From Pseudomonadota bacterium (GTDB lineage: Bacteria; Pseudomonadota; Alphaproteobacteria; Rhizobiales; Devosiaceae): a DNA stretch of 64,000 nucleotides. This document shows positions 25,351 through 33,650 of this stretch, piece by piece (position 1 is the first letter of the stretch; each line of letters opens with the position of its first letter). The stretch covers positions 62,001 through 126,000 of the forward strand of contig JAEWLC010000053.1 of assembly GCA_023393475.1 (NCBI GenBank), read 5' to 3'. A program made the position numbers and the translations under genes. The notes below the pieces were generated by a model that was not told the DNA's origin, did not search any database, and was given only the letters and a program-made list of their open reading frames with translations.

Positions 25351-26589
25351 ATGAACCGTCGAACCTTCCTCACAACCGCTGGAGCGCTCGTTCTCGCCAC
25401 CCAGACACACGCATCCGGAGCAACCGCAATGACCGACATCGCCGACTTCAAGATCGCCATCCCCGAAGCCGATACCGCCGATCTCAAGGCGCGACTGGCC
25501 GCCGCTCGCTGGCCTGTCGAGGTCGAACCCGAAAGCTGGGAGCGCGGCATCCCCGGAGGCTACCTGAGGCAATTGGCCGAGACCTGGAGCCGGCTCGATT
25601 GGCGCGCCGTTGAGGCACGGCTCAACGCCTACGAGCAGGTCACCGTCGAGCATGACGGCGCTCAGGTGCATGCCTTCCACATCCGCTCTCCACACCAGGA
25701 TGCCCTGCCCCTCGTCGTCTGCCACGGCTGGCCAAGCTCGGGCATCGAGTACCTGAAGCTGTTCGAGCCCCTGACCAACCCGACGGCCTTTGGGGGCAGC
25801 GCTGAAGACGCCTTCCACCTGATTGTGCCGACCTCGCCCGGTTTCGGCCTCTCGCCGTCCCCGACCGTTCCCGGCTGGACCACCGGAAAGACCGCCGAAG
25901 CCGTGGTGAAGCTGCTCGACCACCTGGGCTACGAGCGCTTCGCCATCCACGGCACGGACATGGGTTCGGACACGGCCGCGAAGCTCGATGTCATGACCGC
26001 CGGCCGCGCCGTGGGCATCCACGTCGGCACCGACCTCGACAGCGTCATCGCCGTCGCCTCCTTCATTGGCAGCGAGCAGGTCCTGCAGAATCCGCGGCTG
26101 AGCGACGAGCAGCGCGAGCGGGTGAAGGAGCTGCTGGCTGGGGTGCCGGCCCGCTCCGGCTACATTTCCATCCAGTCCACCCGCCCCAAGACCATCGGGT
26201 ACGCGCTCAACGACTCCCCGATCGGCCAGCTCGCCTGGATCGGCGAGAAGTTCGCCGCCTGGACCGACGCGCGCAAGGATCGTATCGAGGACGCCGTCGA
26301 CCTCGAGCAATTCCTCATTCACGCGAGCTTCTGCTGGTACGGTGGTGCCGGGGCCGGCTCGGCGACAGCGCTATACGAGGCCTTCCGGTCGATGGACTGG
26401 GCCCCGCCGAGCGGCACGCCCAACGGGGTCGCGGTGTTCGGCGCTGATCCGCTGGTCAGGCTGCTCTTCGATCCCGAAGAAAAGATCGCCCACTGGAGCG
26501 AGTTCGAGGCCGGCGGGCATTTCCCCGCAATGGAAGTGCCGGATCTCCTCGCAGCGGATCTCCGAAGCTTCTTCCGTCCTCTGCGCTAA
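25351..26589 (+). CDS. Exported epoxide hydrolase (EHN alpha/beta-hydrolase)
   Basis: The 412-residue protein has an N-terminal EHN domain (residues about 33-140) and an alpha/beta-hydrolase core. The core has HGWPSSGIEYLKL (oxyanion HGxP), nucleophile D203 in HGTDMGS and the catalytic His in AGGHFPAMEVP near the end. The first 27 residues (MNRRTFLTTAGALVLATQTHA) look like a Tat signal, so the enzyme may act outside the cytoplasm, as for several bacterial relatives. An internal ATG 76 bases on would give a cytoplasmic form. A terminator follows. Confidence 0.87.
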   Translation: MNRRTFLTTAGALVLATQTHASGATAMTDIADFKIAIPEADTADLKARLAAARWPVEVEPESWERGIPGGYLRQLAETWSRLDWRAVEARLNAYEQVTVEHDGAQVHAFHIRSPHQDALPLVVCHGWPSSGIEYLKLFEPLTNPTAFGGSAEDAFHLIVPTSPGFGLSPSPTVPGWTTGKTAEAVVKLLDHLGYERFAIHGTDMGSDTAAKLDVMTAGRAVGIHVGTDLDSVIAVASFIGSEQVLQNPRLSDEQRERVKELLAGVPARSGYISIQSTRPKTIGYALNDSPIGQLAWIGEKFAAWTDARKDRIEDAVDLEQFLIHASFCWYGGAGAGSATALYEAFRSMDWAPPSGTPNGVAVFGADPLVRLLFDPEEKIAHWSEFEAGGHFPAMEVPDLLAADLRSFFRPLR

Positions 26590-26591
26590 AC

Positions 26592-26620
26592 AAAAAAAGG
26601 CCGGGCAATGCCCGGCCTTT
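26592..26620. terminator. Bidirectional intrinsic terminator
   Basis: AAAGGCCGGGC and GCCCGGCCTTT flank a short AAT loop. A run of seven A upstream gives a strong T tract for serA on the minus strand. The plus-strand tail is only TTT. Confidence 0.85.
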
Positions 26621-26642
26621 CCGTATCCTGTCGATCCAGCGA

Positions 26643-28229
26643 TCAGTTGAAGGCGACGGCCTTGGCCTGCTTCACACCCGGCAGGGCCGCGATCTCCTTG
26701 AGCTGGTCGGCGGTCACCGAACCGTCGATCGAGAGCAGCGCGATCGCGTCGCCACCCACCTCGGCACGGCCGAGGTTGAAGTTGGCGATGTTGATGCCGA
26801 GGCTGCCGAGCAGCGTGCCGAGGCGACCGATGTGGCCCGGCTTGTCCTCGTTGGTGACATAGAGCATCGACGGCGTCAGCTCGGCATCCATGTTGATGTT
26901 CTTCACCTGGATGATGCGCGACTTGCCGTTGGCGAACACGGTGCCCGCCACGCCCCGCTCCTGCCGCTCGGTGATCACCGTCAGGCGGATATAGCCTTCA
27001 TAGGCGCCCTGCTGGTCGCGGGTGATGATCTCGACATTGATACCGCGATCCTTGGCGATCTGCGGAGCCGAAACCATGTTCACCTCGGCCACCTGCGGCT
27101 TCAGCACGCCGTTGATCGCGGCCGCCGTCATCGGCTTGGTGTTGAGCGCGGCGACATTGCCCTCATACTCGATGCGGATGCCCTTGATCGAGGTTTCGGT
27201 CAGCTGGCCGGCGAACGAGCCGAGCGCCTCGGCGAGCTTCACCCACGGGGTCAGGCGCGGGGCTTCCTCGGCCGAGATCGAGGGGAAGTTCAGCGCGTTG
27301 GTGATCTCGCCGGTGTTGAGATAGGCCGAGATCTGCTCGGCCACCTGCAGCGCCACGTTTTCCTGCGCTTCGGTGGTCGACGCGCCGAGGTGCGGCGTGG
27401 CGATGAAGTTGGGCAGCTCGAACAGCGGGTTGTTCTGCGCCGGCTCCTCGACGAACACGTCGAAGGCAGCGCCAGCGACCTTGCCCAACTTCAGCGCGTC
27501 GTAGAGCGCAGCTTCATCGACGAGGCCGCCACGGGCGCAGTTGATGATGCGGACGCCGTCCTTCATCTTCGCGATCGCGTCGGCGTTGATGATGTTGCGG
27601 GTCGCGTCGATCAGCGGCGTGTGCAGCGTGATGAAGTCGGCGCGCTTCAGCAGCTCGTCGAGTTCCACCTTCTCGACGCCGATCGCCTGGGCGCGCTCGG
27701 GCGTCAGGAACGGGTCGAACGCCACGACCTTCATCTTCAGGCCCTGTGCACGGTCGGCGACGATCGAGCCGATATTGCCGGCACCGATGAGACCGAGGGT
27801 CTTGTTGGTGACTTCGACGCCCATGAAGCGGTTCTTTTCCCACTTCGATGCCTTGGTCGAGGCGTCGGCCTCGGGCAACTGGCGCGCCAGCGCGAACATC
27901 ATGGCGATGGCATGCTCGGCGGTGGTGATCGAGTTGCCGAACGGGGTGTTCATCACGATGATGCCGGTCTTGGTCGCGGCCGGGATGTCGACATTGTCGA
28001 CCCCGATACCGGCGCGACCGATAACCTTCAAGTTCTTGGCAGCGCTGAGGATTTTCTCAGTGACCTTGGTCGCCGAACGGATCGCGAGACCGTCATACTG
28101 ACCGATGACTTCGAACAGCTTGTCCTTGTCCTTGCCCAGATCCGGCAGGTAGTCGACGTCGATATTGTTGTCCTTGAAGATCTGGACAGCGGTCTTCGAC
28201 AGCTTGTCCGAAACGAGAACCTTGGGCAT
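26643..28229 (-). CDS. serA: D-3-phosphoglycerate dehydrogenase
   Basis: SerA oxidises 3-phosphoglycerate to phosphohydroxypyruvate, the first step of serine synthesis. The 528-residue protein is the long type. It has a catalytic and NAD-binding core (GLIGAGNIGSIVADRAQG, INCARGGLVDE, TPHLGASTTEAQ with the catalytic His), an intervening ASB domain (about 320-450) and a C-terminal ACT domain (KPGHIGRLGTLLGSLGINIA) for probable serine feedback. ATG 28229 begins the family N-terminus. It lies 87 bp downstream of serC and is probably one transcript with it. A GCCCTCG/CGAGGGC hairpin lies between them at 28289-28309. Confidence 0.95.
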   Translation of the reverse strand: MPKVLVSDKLSKTAVQIFKDNNIDVDYLPDLGKDKDKLFEVIGQYDGLAIRSATKVTEKILSAAKNLKVIGRAGIGVDNVDIPAATKTGIIVMNTPFGNSITTAEHAIAMMFALARQLPEADASTKASKWEKNRFMGVEVTNKTLGLIGAGNIGSIVADRAQGLKMKVVAFDPFLTPERAQAIGVEKVELDELLKRADFITLHTPLIDATRNIINADAIAKMKDGVRIINCARGGLVDEAALYDALKLGKVAGAAFDVFVEEPAQNNPLFELPNFIATPHLGASTTEAQENVALQVAEQISAYLNTGEITNALNFPSISAEEAPRLTPWVKLAEALGSFAGQLTETSIKGIRIEYEGNVAALNTKPMTAAAINGVLKPQVAEVNMVSAPQIAKDRGINVEIITRDQQGAYEGYIRLTVITERQERGVAGTVFANGKSRIIQVKNINMDAELTPSMLYVTNEDKPGHIGRLGTLLGSLGINIANFNLGRAEVGGDAIALLSIDGSVTADQLKEIAALPGVKQAKAVAFN

Positions 28230-28316
28230 GTCGCCCTCCTTTGGCCGCGGGAATGCCACGCGGATGAATGGAAAATAACGGGAGATGAGCCCTCGCTGTA
28301 CGCGAGGGCCGAAACC

Positions 28317-29501
28317 TTAGGCGGCAGCCTGCGCCAGCGCGGCCTTCTCGGCGGCGAAGGCATAGTCGAGCCACGGCAGCAGCGCTTCGACATTGGCCGT
28401 ATCGACGGTCGAGCCGGTCCAGATGCGGAGGCCGGTCGGCGCATCGCGATAGCCGCCGATGTCGTAGGCGACGCCGGCCTTGTCGAGGCGGCTGACGATC
28501 GCCTTGGCGAAGGCCGCCTGCGCGTCGTCGGCGAGCGCGGTGATCGCCGGGTCCTTGATGACGAGGCACATCGAGGTGTTCGAGCGCTCGGCTTCGTTCT
28601 TCGCAAGGAACGCAGCCCAGTCGGACTTGGCGACCCAGTCGGCCAGCGCCTTGGCGTTGGCGTCGGCGCGCGCCTGCATCGCCTTGAGACCGCCGATCGA
28701 CTTGCCCCACTCCATCGCATCCACCGCGTCCTCGATGCAGAGCATCGAGACGGTGTTGATGGTGGCGCCCTCGAAGATGTCGGCCATGAGCTTGCCGCCC
28801 TTGGTCATGCGGAAGATCTTCGGCAGCGGGCGGTCCGGCTTGAACGTCTCGAGACGCTCCACGGCGCGCGGGCTGAGGATCAGGATGCCATGCGCGGCTT
28901 CACCGCCGAGCGCCTTCTGCCAGGAGAAGGTGACGACATCGAGCTTTGCGAAATCGAGGTTCTGCGCGAAGGCGGCCGAGGTCGCGTCGCAGATGATGAG
29001 GCCCTTGCGGTCGTCCGGGATCCAGTCGGCGTTCGGTACGCGGACGCCCGAGGTGGTGCCGTTCCAGGTGAAGACGACGTCGTTGTCGAAGTTCACTTCA
29101 GTGAGATTCGGCAGCTCGCCGTAGGGCGCCTTGAGGATGCGGACGTTCTCGAGCTTCAGCTGCTTGGTCACATCGGTGACCCAGCCCTCGCCGAACGATT
29201 CCCAGGCCAGCATGTCGACGCCACGGGCGCCGAGCATCGACCAAAGCGCCATCTCGACGGCGCCGGTATCGGAAGCGGGCACGATGCCGATCAGGTAGTC
29301 GGCCGGCACTTCCAGCACTTCGCGGGTAAGCGCGATGGCCTTCTCGATGCGCTGCTTTGCGGGCTTGGCGCGGTGCGAGCGGCCAACGAGCGCGTTGGCG
29401 AGCACGTCCACCGTCCAGCCAGGACGCTTGGCACAGGGGCCCGACGAAAAATTGGGGTTAGCCGGTTTCACTGCCGGCGCAGTCAGGGGCATATCAGCCA
29501 T
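28317..29501 (-). CDS. serC: Phosphoserine aminotransferase
   Basis: SerC converts phosphohydroxypyruvate and glutamate to phosphoserine using PLP. The 394-residue enzyme has the PLP Lys K196 in TFSWQKALGGEAAHG, the DATSAAF aspartate region and NFSSGPCAKRPGW at the N-terminus. This is the alphaproteobacterial subtype (about 390 residues, longer than the E. coli form). It is the first gene of serC-serA, and its leader can fold into a serC-type RNA element. A few Met codons lie near the start. ATG 29501 fits the Shine-Dalgarno in the leader. Confidence 0.94.
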   Translation of the reverse strand: MADMPLTAPAVKPANPNFSSGPCAKRPGWTVDVLANALVGRSHRAKPAKQRIEKAIALTREVLEVPADYLIGIVPASDTGAVEMALWSMLGARGVDMLAWESFGEGWVTDVTKQLKLENVRILKAPYGELPNLTEVNFDNDVVFTWNGTTSGVRVPNADWIPDDRKGLIICDATSAAFAQNLDFAKLDVVTFSWQKALGGEAAHGILILSPRAVERLETFKPDRPLPKIFRMTKGGKLMADIFEGATINTVSMLCIEDAVDAMEWGKSIGGLKAMQARADANAKALADWVAKSDWAAFLAKNEAERSNTSMCLVIKDPAITALADDAQAAFAKAIVSRLDKAGVAYDIGGYRDAPTGLRIWTGSTVDTANVEALLPWLDYAFAAEKAALAQAAA

Positions 29502-29545
29502 GGCGACCCTCCCAGGTCGAAAGCCTCACGTTAGGGTGAGGTGTC
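29502..29545 (-). ncRNA. Candidate serC leader RNA element
   Basis: On the minus strand the serC leader has two hairpins. CCTCAC/GTGAGG pairs perfectly (within 29524-29541), and CGACC/GGTCG (29504-29519) holds the Shine-Dalgarno GGGAGG in its loop and 3' arm, just before the ATG. A two-hairpin element before serC is known in Hyphomicrobiales (the serC motif). I match it by position and shape, not by covariance. Confidence 0.55.
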
Positions 29546-29676
29546 CTGAGGCGGGCTGATACTCCTGTCGCCGCCGCGGCGTCAATGGGGGATCGGATGA
29601 ACCTTTGGTGGCAGTGACATGCCCGCGCCAGACTGCGTACCAAAGGAGCGAGGACCAGAGGACGAGGGAGAAGTCC

Positions 29677-30594
29677 ATGCTGAGCGATGCGGAACGGTTG
29701 CGCCTGCTCACACCGCGGAGCGGCCGGCTGCGGGTCGTGCTCGATACCGACACCTACAACGAAATCGACGACCAGTTCGCGCTGGTCCAGCTCGTGCTCT
29801 CGCCCGAACGCGTCGCGCTGGAAGCCATCTACGCGGCCCCGTTTCACAACGATCGCTCGACCGGTCCCGGGCACGGGATGGAGCTGAGCTACGGCGAGAT
29901 CCTCGCCCTCCTCAAACGGCTGGACGTGCCGGCCGCCGGACTGGTCCACCGTGGCGTCACCGACTATGTCGGCCCGGCCAAGCGCGCACTTCAGGCGGAT
30001 GCCGTCGATGACCTGATCACGCGGGCCCGCGCCGGCACGCCCGACAATCCGCTGTATGTCATCGCCATCGGCGCCATCAGCAACGTCGCCTCCGCCCTGC
30101 TCAAGGCGCCCGACATCATCGATCGCACCGTCGTCGTCTGGCTCGGCGGCCATGCACTCGAATGGCCGCACCAGCGCGAGTTCAACCTCAAGCAGGATGT
30201 TGGTGGCGCCCAGGTCGTATTCGATTCCGGCGTGCCGCTCGTGCTCGTCCCCTGCATGGGGGTCACCTCGCACCTCCACAGCACCGTGCCCGAGATCGAG
30301 CGCTATGTGGAGCCGCATGGTGAGATCGGCCGGTTCCTCGCAATGCGGTTCAAGGAATACGCCGACGATCATGTCGGCTGGGCCAAGGAAATCTGGGACA
30401 TGGCCGCCGTCGCCTACGTGCTCGACGACAGCTGGACGCCAAGCGTCCTGATGCCCACCCCGATCCTCACCGACAACGTGACCTACAGCGTCGACAACTC
30501 ACGCCACCCGATGCGCTACGTCACCCACGTCCGGCGCAACCCGATCATCCGCGACTTCGTGGCAAAGCTGGCGGCTGGACAGCCGGCCACATAA
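29677..30594 (+). CDS. Nucleoside hydrolase
   Basis: The 305-residue enzyme has the calcium-binding N-terminal cluster DTDTYNEIDDQFAL (D23, D25, D31, D32) of the IUNH family. It also has NxP-like and HALEWPHQREFNLKQD segments corresponding to the active-site Asn/Phe loop. It should cleave the N-glycosidic bond of ribonucleosides for salvage. The substrate range is not predictable, and this branch differs from classic RihA/B/C. ATG 29677 follows GAGGGAGAAG. It is divergent from serC. Confidence 0.85.
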   Translation: MLSDAERLRLLTPRSGRLRVVLDTDTYNEIDDQFALVQLVLSPERVALEAIYAAPFHNDRSTGPGHGMELSYGEILALLKRLDVPAAGLVHRGVTDYVGPAKRALQADAVDDLITRARAGTPDNPLYVIAIGAISNVASALLKAPDIIDRTVVVWLGGHALEWPHQREFNLKQDVGGAQVVFDSGVPLVLVPCMGVTSHLHSTVPEIERYVEPHGEIGRFLAMRFKEYADDHVGWAKEIWDMAAVAYVLDDSWTPSVLMPTPILTDNVTYSVDNSRHPMRYVTHVRRNPIIRDFVAKLAAGQPAT

Positions 30595-30659
30595 CGCCGC
30601 CGTCACGACGCCCCATCTATTGCGTAAAATTGCATGGGAAATTCGGGTCCTGTGTTTCT

Positions 30660-30694
30660 CGACTGCTCCCTCCCTGCAACGGAGGGAGCAGTCG
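30660..30694. repeat. Perfect 14-bp hairpin in intergenic gap
   Basis: CGACTGCTCCCTCC (30660-30673) and GGAGGGAGCAGTCG (30681-30694) pair perfectly around CTGCAAC. It lies between the convergent nucleoside hydrolase and mucR ends. The plus side ends in AAAATTT and the minus side in GAGAAAC, so neither has a classic T tract. A second GC hairpin (30739-30754) lies nearer mucR. Confidence 0.6.
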
Positions 30695-30770
30695 AAAATT
30701 TGCTTGCCAGACGAACCCCGTAAGGCAGCAAGACCGTCCGCGGCGGGAGCCGCGCGAACAGTCAGATCAT

Positions 30771-31247
30771 TCAGGCAACGACCTTGGCGCGGCCGCGCGG
30801 AGACGGGGTCTTGGGCTTGCGGCCCAGGCCAATAGTCTTGGCGAGGCGCGAACGCGCTTCGGAATAAGTCGGCGCTACCATCGGATAATCCGGAGGCAGG
30901 CCCCATTTCGCACGATATTCCTCGGGCGACATGTCGTATTCCGTGCGCAGGTGGCGCTTCAGAGACTTGAATTTCTTGCCGTCTTCGAGGCAGATCAAGT
31001 ATTCGGGAGTAATCGATTTCTTTACCGGTACCGCCGGCTTCAGTTCGACGACTTCCTCGGGCTCGATTACACCCGAAAGACCAACCAGCGTTGCGTGGAC
31101 GCTGGAAATCAACTTGCCCAGATCGCTCGCGCTCAGGGCATTGTGACTCACGTATGCACTAACAATGTCCGCACTGAGTTCCACGAGGTGTGAACTCCGC
31201 GCTTCCGACGCCGACGCTGTTGCCGCATTCGACGATCCTGATTCCAT
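30771..31247 (-). CDS. mucR: MucR/Ros-family transcriptional regulator
   Basis: The 158-residue protein matches MucR across its DNA-binding domain (CLEDGKKFKSLKRHL, PEEYRAKWGLPPDYPMVAP, YSEARSRLAKTIGLGRKPK). Orthologues are global nucleoid-type regulators of polysaccharide, motility and virulence genes that bind AT-rich DNA. In the zinc finger the first Cys and one His are present. The second Cys position is Asp, and the last His position reads Glu-Tyr (RTEYDM), so zinc binding is doubtful. ATG 31247 has GAGGGAAT upstream. It is divergent from the YcaO/TfuA cluster regulator. Confidence 0.92.
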   Translation of the reverse strand: MESGSSNAATASASEARSSHLVELSADIVSAYVSHNALSASDLGKLISSVHATLVGLSGVIEPEEVVELKPAVPVKKSITPEYLICLEDGKKFKSLKRHLRTEYDMSPEEYRAKWGLPPDYPMVAPTYSEARSRLAKTIGLGRKPKTPSPRGRAKVVA

Positions 31248-31401
31248 AATTCCCTCGTTATTCCTGCCTAGGTTTCGGGTCCCAAGTGCGCGAAACTGCA
31301 GCCCACCAACCGCCGTCACGCGCATTTATTTCGCCAGACGCCCGCATTGGCCAAACTTACTTCAATGCGTTATCTAGCCGTTATGGGGCTACGCTTTGCC
31401 C

Positions 31402-31419
31402 TTTACTTCGTCAAGTAAA
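31402..31419. promoter_or_regulatory. 18-bp perfect palindrome upstream of RiPP-type cluster
   Basis: TTTACTT, a CGTC centre and AAGTAAA form a perfect inverted repeat 46 bp before the cluster regulator start. It lies in an AT-rich patch of otherwise GC-rich DNA. A related ACTTACTTCA occurs about 55 bp upstream. It could be an operator for the downstream regulator or a MucR-bound region. No -35/-10 pair is clear. Confidence 0.5.
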
Positions 31420-31464
31420 CTTCCACCAAATCCTCGGAACAACTGAGAATTGCCGATCATTTTG

Positions 31465-33411
31465 ATGTCCGGAACGGTTTCGCTGCAACTTTTGGGCAGC
31501 CCGGTGCTGCGACTGCCGGATGGCTCCGCAGTCAAGCTGCGCCAGAAGGCTTATGCCCTGGCGGCTGTGCTCTATCTGGAGTTCTCGAACCGCACCCGGC
31601 GCTCGACCCTGGCCGAGAAGATTTGGGAAGACAGTTCGGCCGAGCAGGCGATGACTAACCTGCGCCAGACCTTGCTGCATACGCGCGACCTCGAATCAAA
31701 GCATGGCTTCACCCTGTTCGAAGCCGACGCGACCGAGATCGAGCTCAACCGCGACGTCGTGATCGACCTGCGGGAAATCGGCCGCATCCGGGCGGCCAGC
31801 GACCAGGAAGAACTCGAGCGCCTGATCGACCTCTACCGCGGCGACCTGCTGACCGGCGTCGAGGGCATGGGCAGCGAACTCGAGCAATGGGTGTCGCTGG
31901 AGCGCAGCCGGCTCGAGAATCAGTTCGCCATCCAGGCGACCGAGAGCGCCCTGCGGCTGGGCGGCAAGGCCGGGCACTCGGCGCTGCACCGGTTGGCCGA
32001 ACGCCTGCCCTATTCCGACGTGGTGTGCCGCGCGACCATCGAGCTCTTCCGCGCCGACGGCAACGAGGGCGGCGCGCGCGCAGCCTTCGCCGCCTTCCGC
32101 AACCGGCTGCGCCACGGACTTGGACTTGAGCCCGCGGCCGAGACCGCCGACCTGATCGGCCAGGAAACCGAGGCGCCCGTTCCCGCCGCCGTGCCGCAGC
32201 GCCGCCGGACCGATCACCCGGATGCGGAAGAGAACGTCCGCCCCAACTTCGTGCCGCGCGTCGTGCTGCTGCCTCCGCTGCAGGATTTCAAGCAGTCCAG
32301 CATCCCCAAGCACCTGGCGCCTGCTCTCGTCGAAGACGTGACCATCGGCCTGTCGCGCCTGAAGACCGTCTCGGTGATCGCCCCCCACACGGCCTGGCAG
32401 ATCGACCCCTTCACCGCCCTCGACGAAGTGCGCTCGCATCAGATCGACTATGCCGTCGAGAGCCGCATCGCGCCGAGCTTTTCCAACGACGGGCTGTCGC
32501 TGGCCATTCGCCTCGTGCGCGCCGCTGGCCGCGAGATCGTCTGGGCCGACAAGTTCGCCTTCTCGACGCTCAACGCGCCCGAGGCCTATTGGAACTTCAC
32601 CAATGGCGTCGCCCGGGCCCTAGCCGACTCGATCGAGACGGCCGAGCTGCAGCGTGAGCGGACCCAGCGCGACGCCAACGCTTACACACACTACCTCGCC
32701 GGCCGGCACAACCTGCGCTCGTTCGACCTGCCCAAGATCCGGCGCGGCCGCAAGTCGCTGCGCATCGCCCGCGACATCGAGCCCGGTCAGGCCTCCATCG
32801 AGAGCGCGCTGGCGCGTTCCTACGTGGTCGAGTGGGTGCTGCGCGCCGGCTCGGACCGGACCTTGCTCGACAAGGCCAAACTCCACGCCGAGCGCGCCGT
32901 CTCGATCGATCCCAACGACGGCACCGCCTATCGCGAACTCGGCCGCGTCGCGCTGTTCGACCGTGACCTCGACCAGAGCCTTGTCCACATGGCGATGGCC
33001 GCCGACCTCGCGCCCAACCATGCCGACGTTCTCGCCGACTTTGCCGACACACTTGTCCACAACTCGGACTTCCCCGCGGCACAGGAAAAGATCGAGGCTG
33101 CGGTTCGCCTGAACCCCATGCCGCCGGACGAGTATCTGTGGACCCTGGGCGGGATCAATTTCTTCCGGGGACGCTGGGAGGAGGCCCTGCGCCAGCTCAA
33201 CCAGATGCGGAACCCCGAGCCGGCTTTCCGGCTGATGGCAGCGGCCGCGGCAATGGCCGACCAGCCCGAGCTCGCGCGCCGATATCGGTTGCAAGCGCTT
33301 AAATTGCAGCCGGATTTTACAACCTCCCGTTGGGTATCCCGTATGCCCCAACGCGATCCTGCGGATGTTGATCTGTATATAGAGGCGTTGCGGAAGGCCG
33401 GTTTCAAGTAG
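31465..33411 (+). CDS. SARP/BTAD-like regulator with TolB-like and TPR domains
   Basis: The 648-residue protein starts with a winged-helix-like segment (VSLQLLGSPVLRLPDGSAVK), then a bacterial transcriptional activation domain at about 95-230 (LYRGDLLTGV, then ATIELFRADGNEGGARAAF). Residues about 255-390 resemble the TolB/FlgO-like domain, and TPR helices fill the rest. SARP-type activators often control peptide or secondary metabolite clusters. ATG 31465 is used, but an upstream TTG 31450 is possible. Its stop lies 20 bp before the 72-aa peptide gene, so it probably heads the YcaO/TfuA operon and may activate it. Confidence 0.78.
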   Translation: MSGTVSLQLLGSPVLRLPDGSAVKLRQKAYALAAVLYLEFSNRTRRSTLAEKIWEDSSAEQAMTNLRQTLLHTRDLESKHGFTLFEADATEIELNRDVVIDLREIGRIRAASDQEELERLIDLYRGDLLTGVEGMGSELEQWVSLERSRLENQFAIQATESALRLGGKAGHSALHRLAERLPYSDVVCRATIELFRADGNEGGARAAFAAFRNRLRHGLGLEPAAETADLIGQETEAPVPAAVPQRRRTDHPDAEENVRPNFVPRVVLLPPLQDFKQSSIPKHLAPALVEDVTIGLSRLKTVSVIAPHTAWQIDPFTALDEVRSHQIDYAVESRIAPSFSNDGLSLAIRLVRAAGREIVWADKFAFSTLNAPEAYWNFTNGVARALADSIETAELQRERTQRDANAYTHYLAGRHNLRSFDLPKIRRGRKSLRIARDIEPGQASIESALARSYVVEWVLRAGSDRTLLDKAKLHAERAVSIDPNDGTAYRELGRVALFDRDLDQSLVHMAMAADLAPNHADVLADFADTLVHNSDFPAAQEKIEAAVRLNPMPPDEYLWTLGGINFFRGRWEEALRQLNQMRNPEPAFRLMAAAAAMADQPELARRYRLQALKLQPDFTTSRWVSRMPQRDPADVDLYIEALRKAGFK

Positions 33412-33431
33412 GCCTTAATGGAGAAACGCTT

Positions 33432-33650
33432 ATGCGCTACGTGATTATCGGACAGAAAGACTCGTCTCAGCTGCTCGTGGTCGATACCCAGCTGATGACT
33501 GTTACTCCGGTGGACCAGGAAACTGTGGTCCCCTCGAACGTCCGTTCGGCTCTCGCCGAAGGCAACACCATCGTTGACGGCATCGACATTGCCGTGGCCG
33601 CTGGCCAGCGCGATGACGGCAGCGCCGTCTGGCACTTCCACGCCAAATAA
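33432..33650 (+). CDS. Candidate RiPP precursor peptide (72 aa)
   Basis: This small protein has no signal peptide. It has a regular-looking leader half (MRYVIIGQKDSSQLLVVDTQ) and ends in a short Gly/Asp stretch followed by the aromatic, His-rich tail AVWHFHAK. The ATG has GGAG eight bases upstream. It lies directly between the cluster regulator and the YcaO/TfuA genes, the usual place for a precursor. I do not recognise the family. Assignment as a YcaO substrate rests on size, position and the unusual C-terminus. It could instead be a small accessory protein. Confidence 0.6.
   Translation: MRYVIIGQKDSSQLLVVDTQLMTVTPVDQETVVPSNVRSALAEGNTIVDGIDIAVAAGQRDDGSAVWHFHAK

Noticed and set aside
26832..29534. 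900-residue open frame on the plus strand
   Set aside because: It is the antisense of serA and serC, has no family pattern, and is a common artefact of GC-rich codon use.
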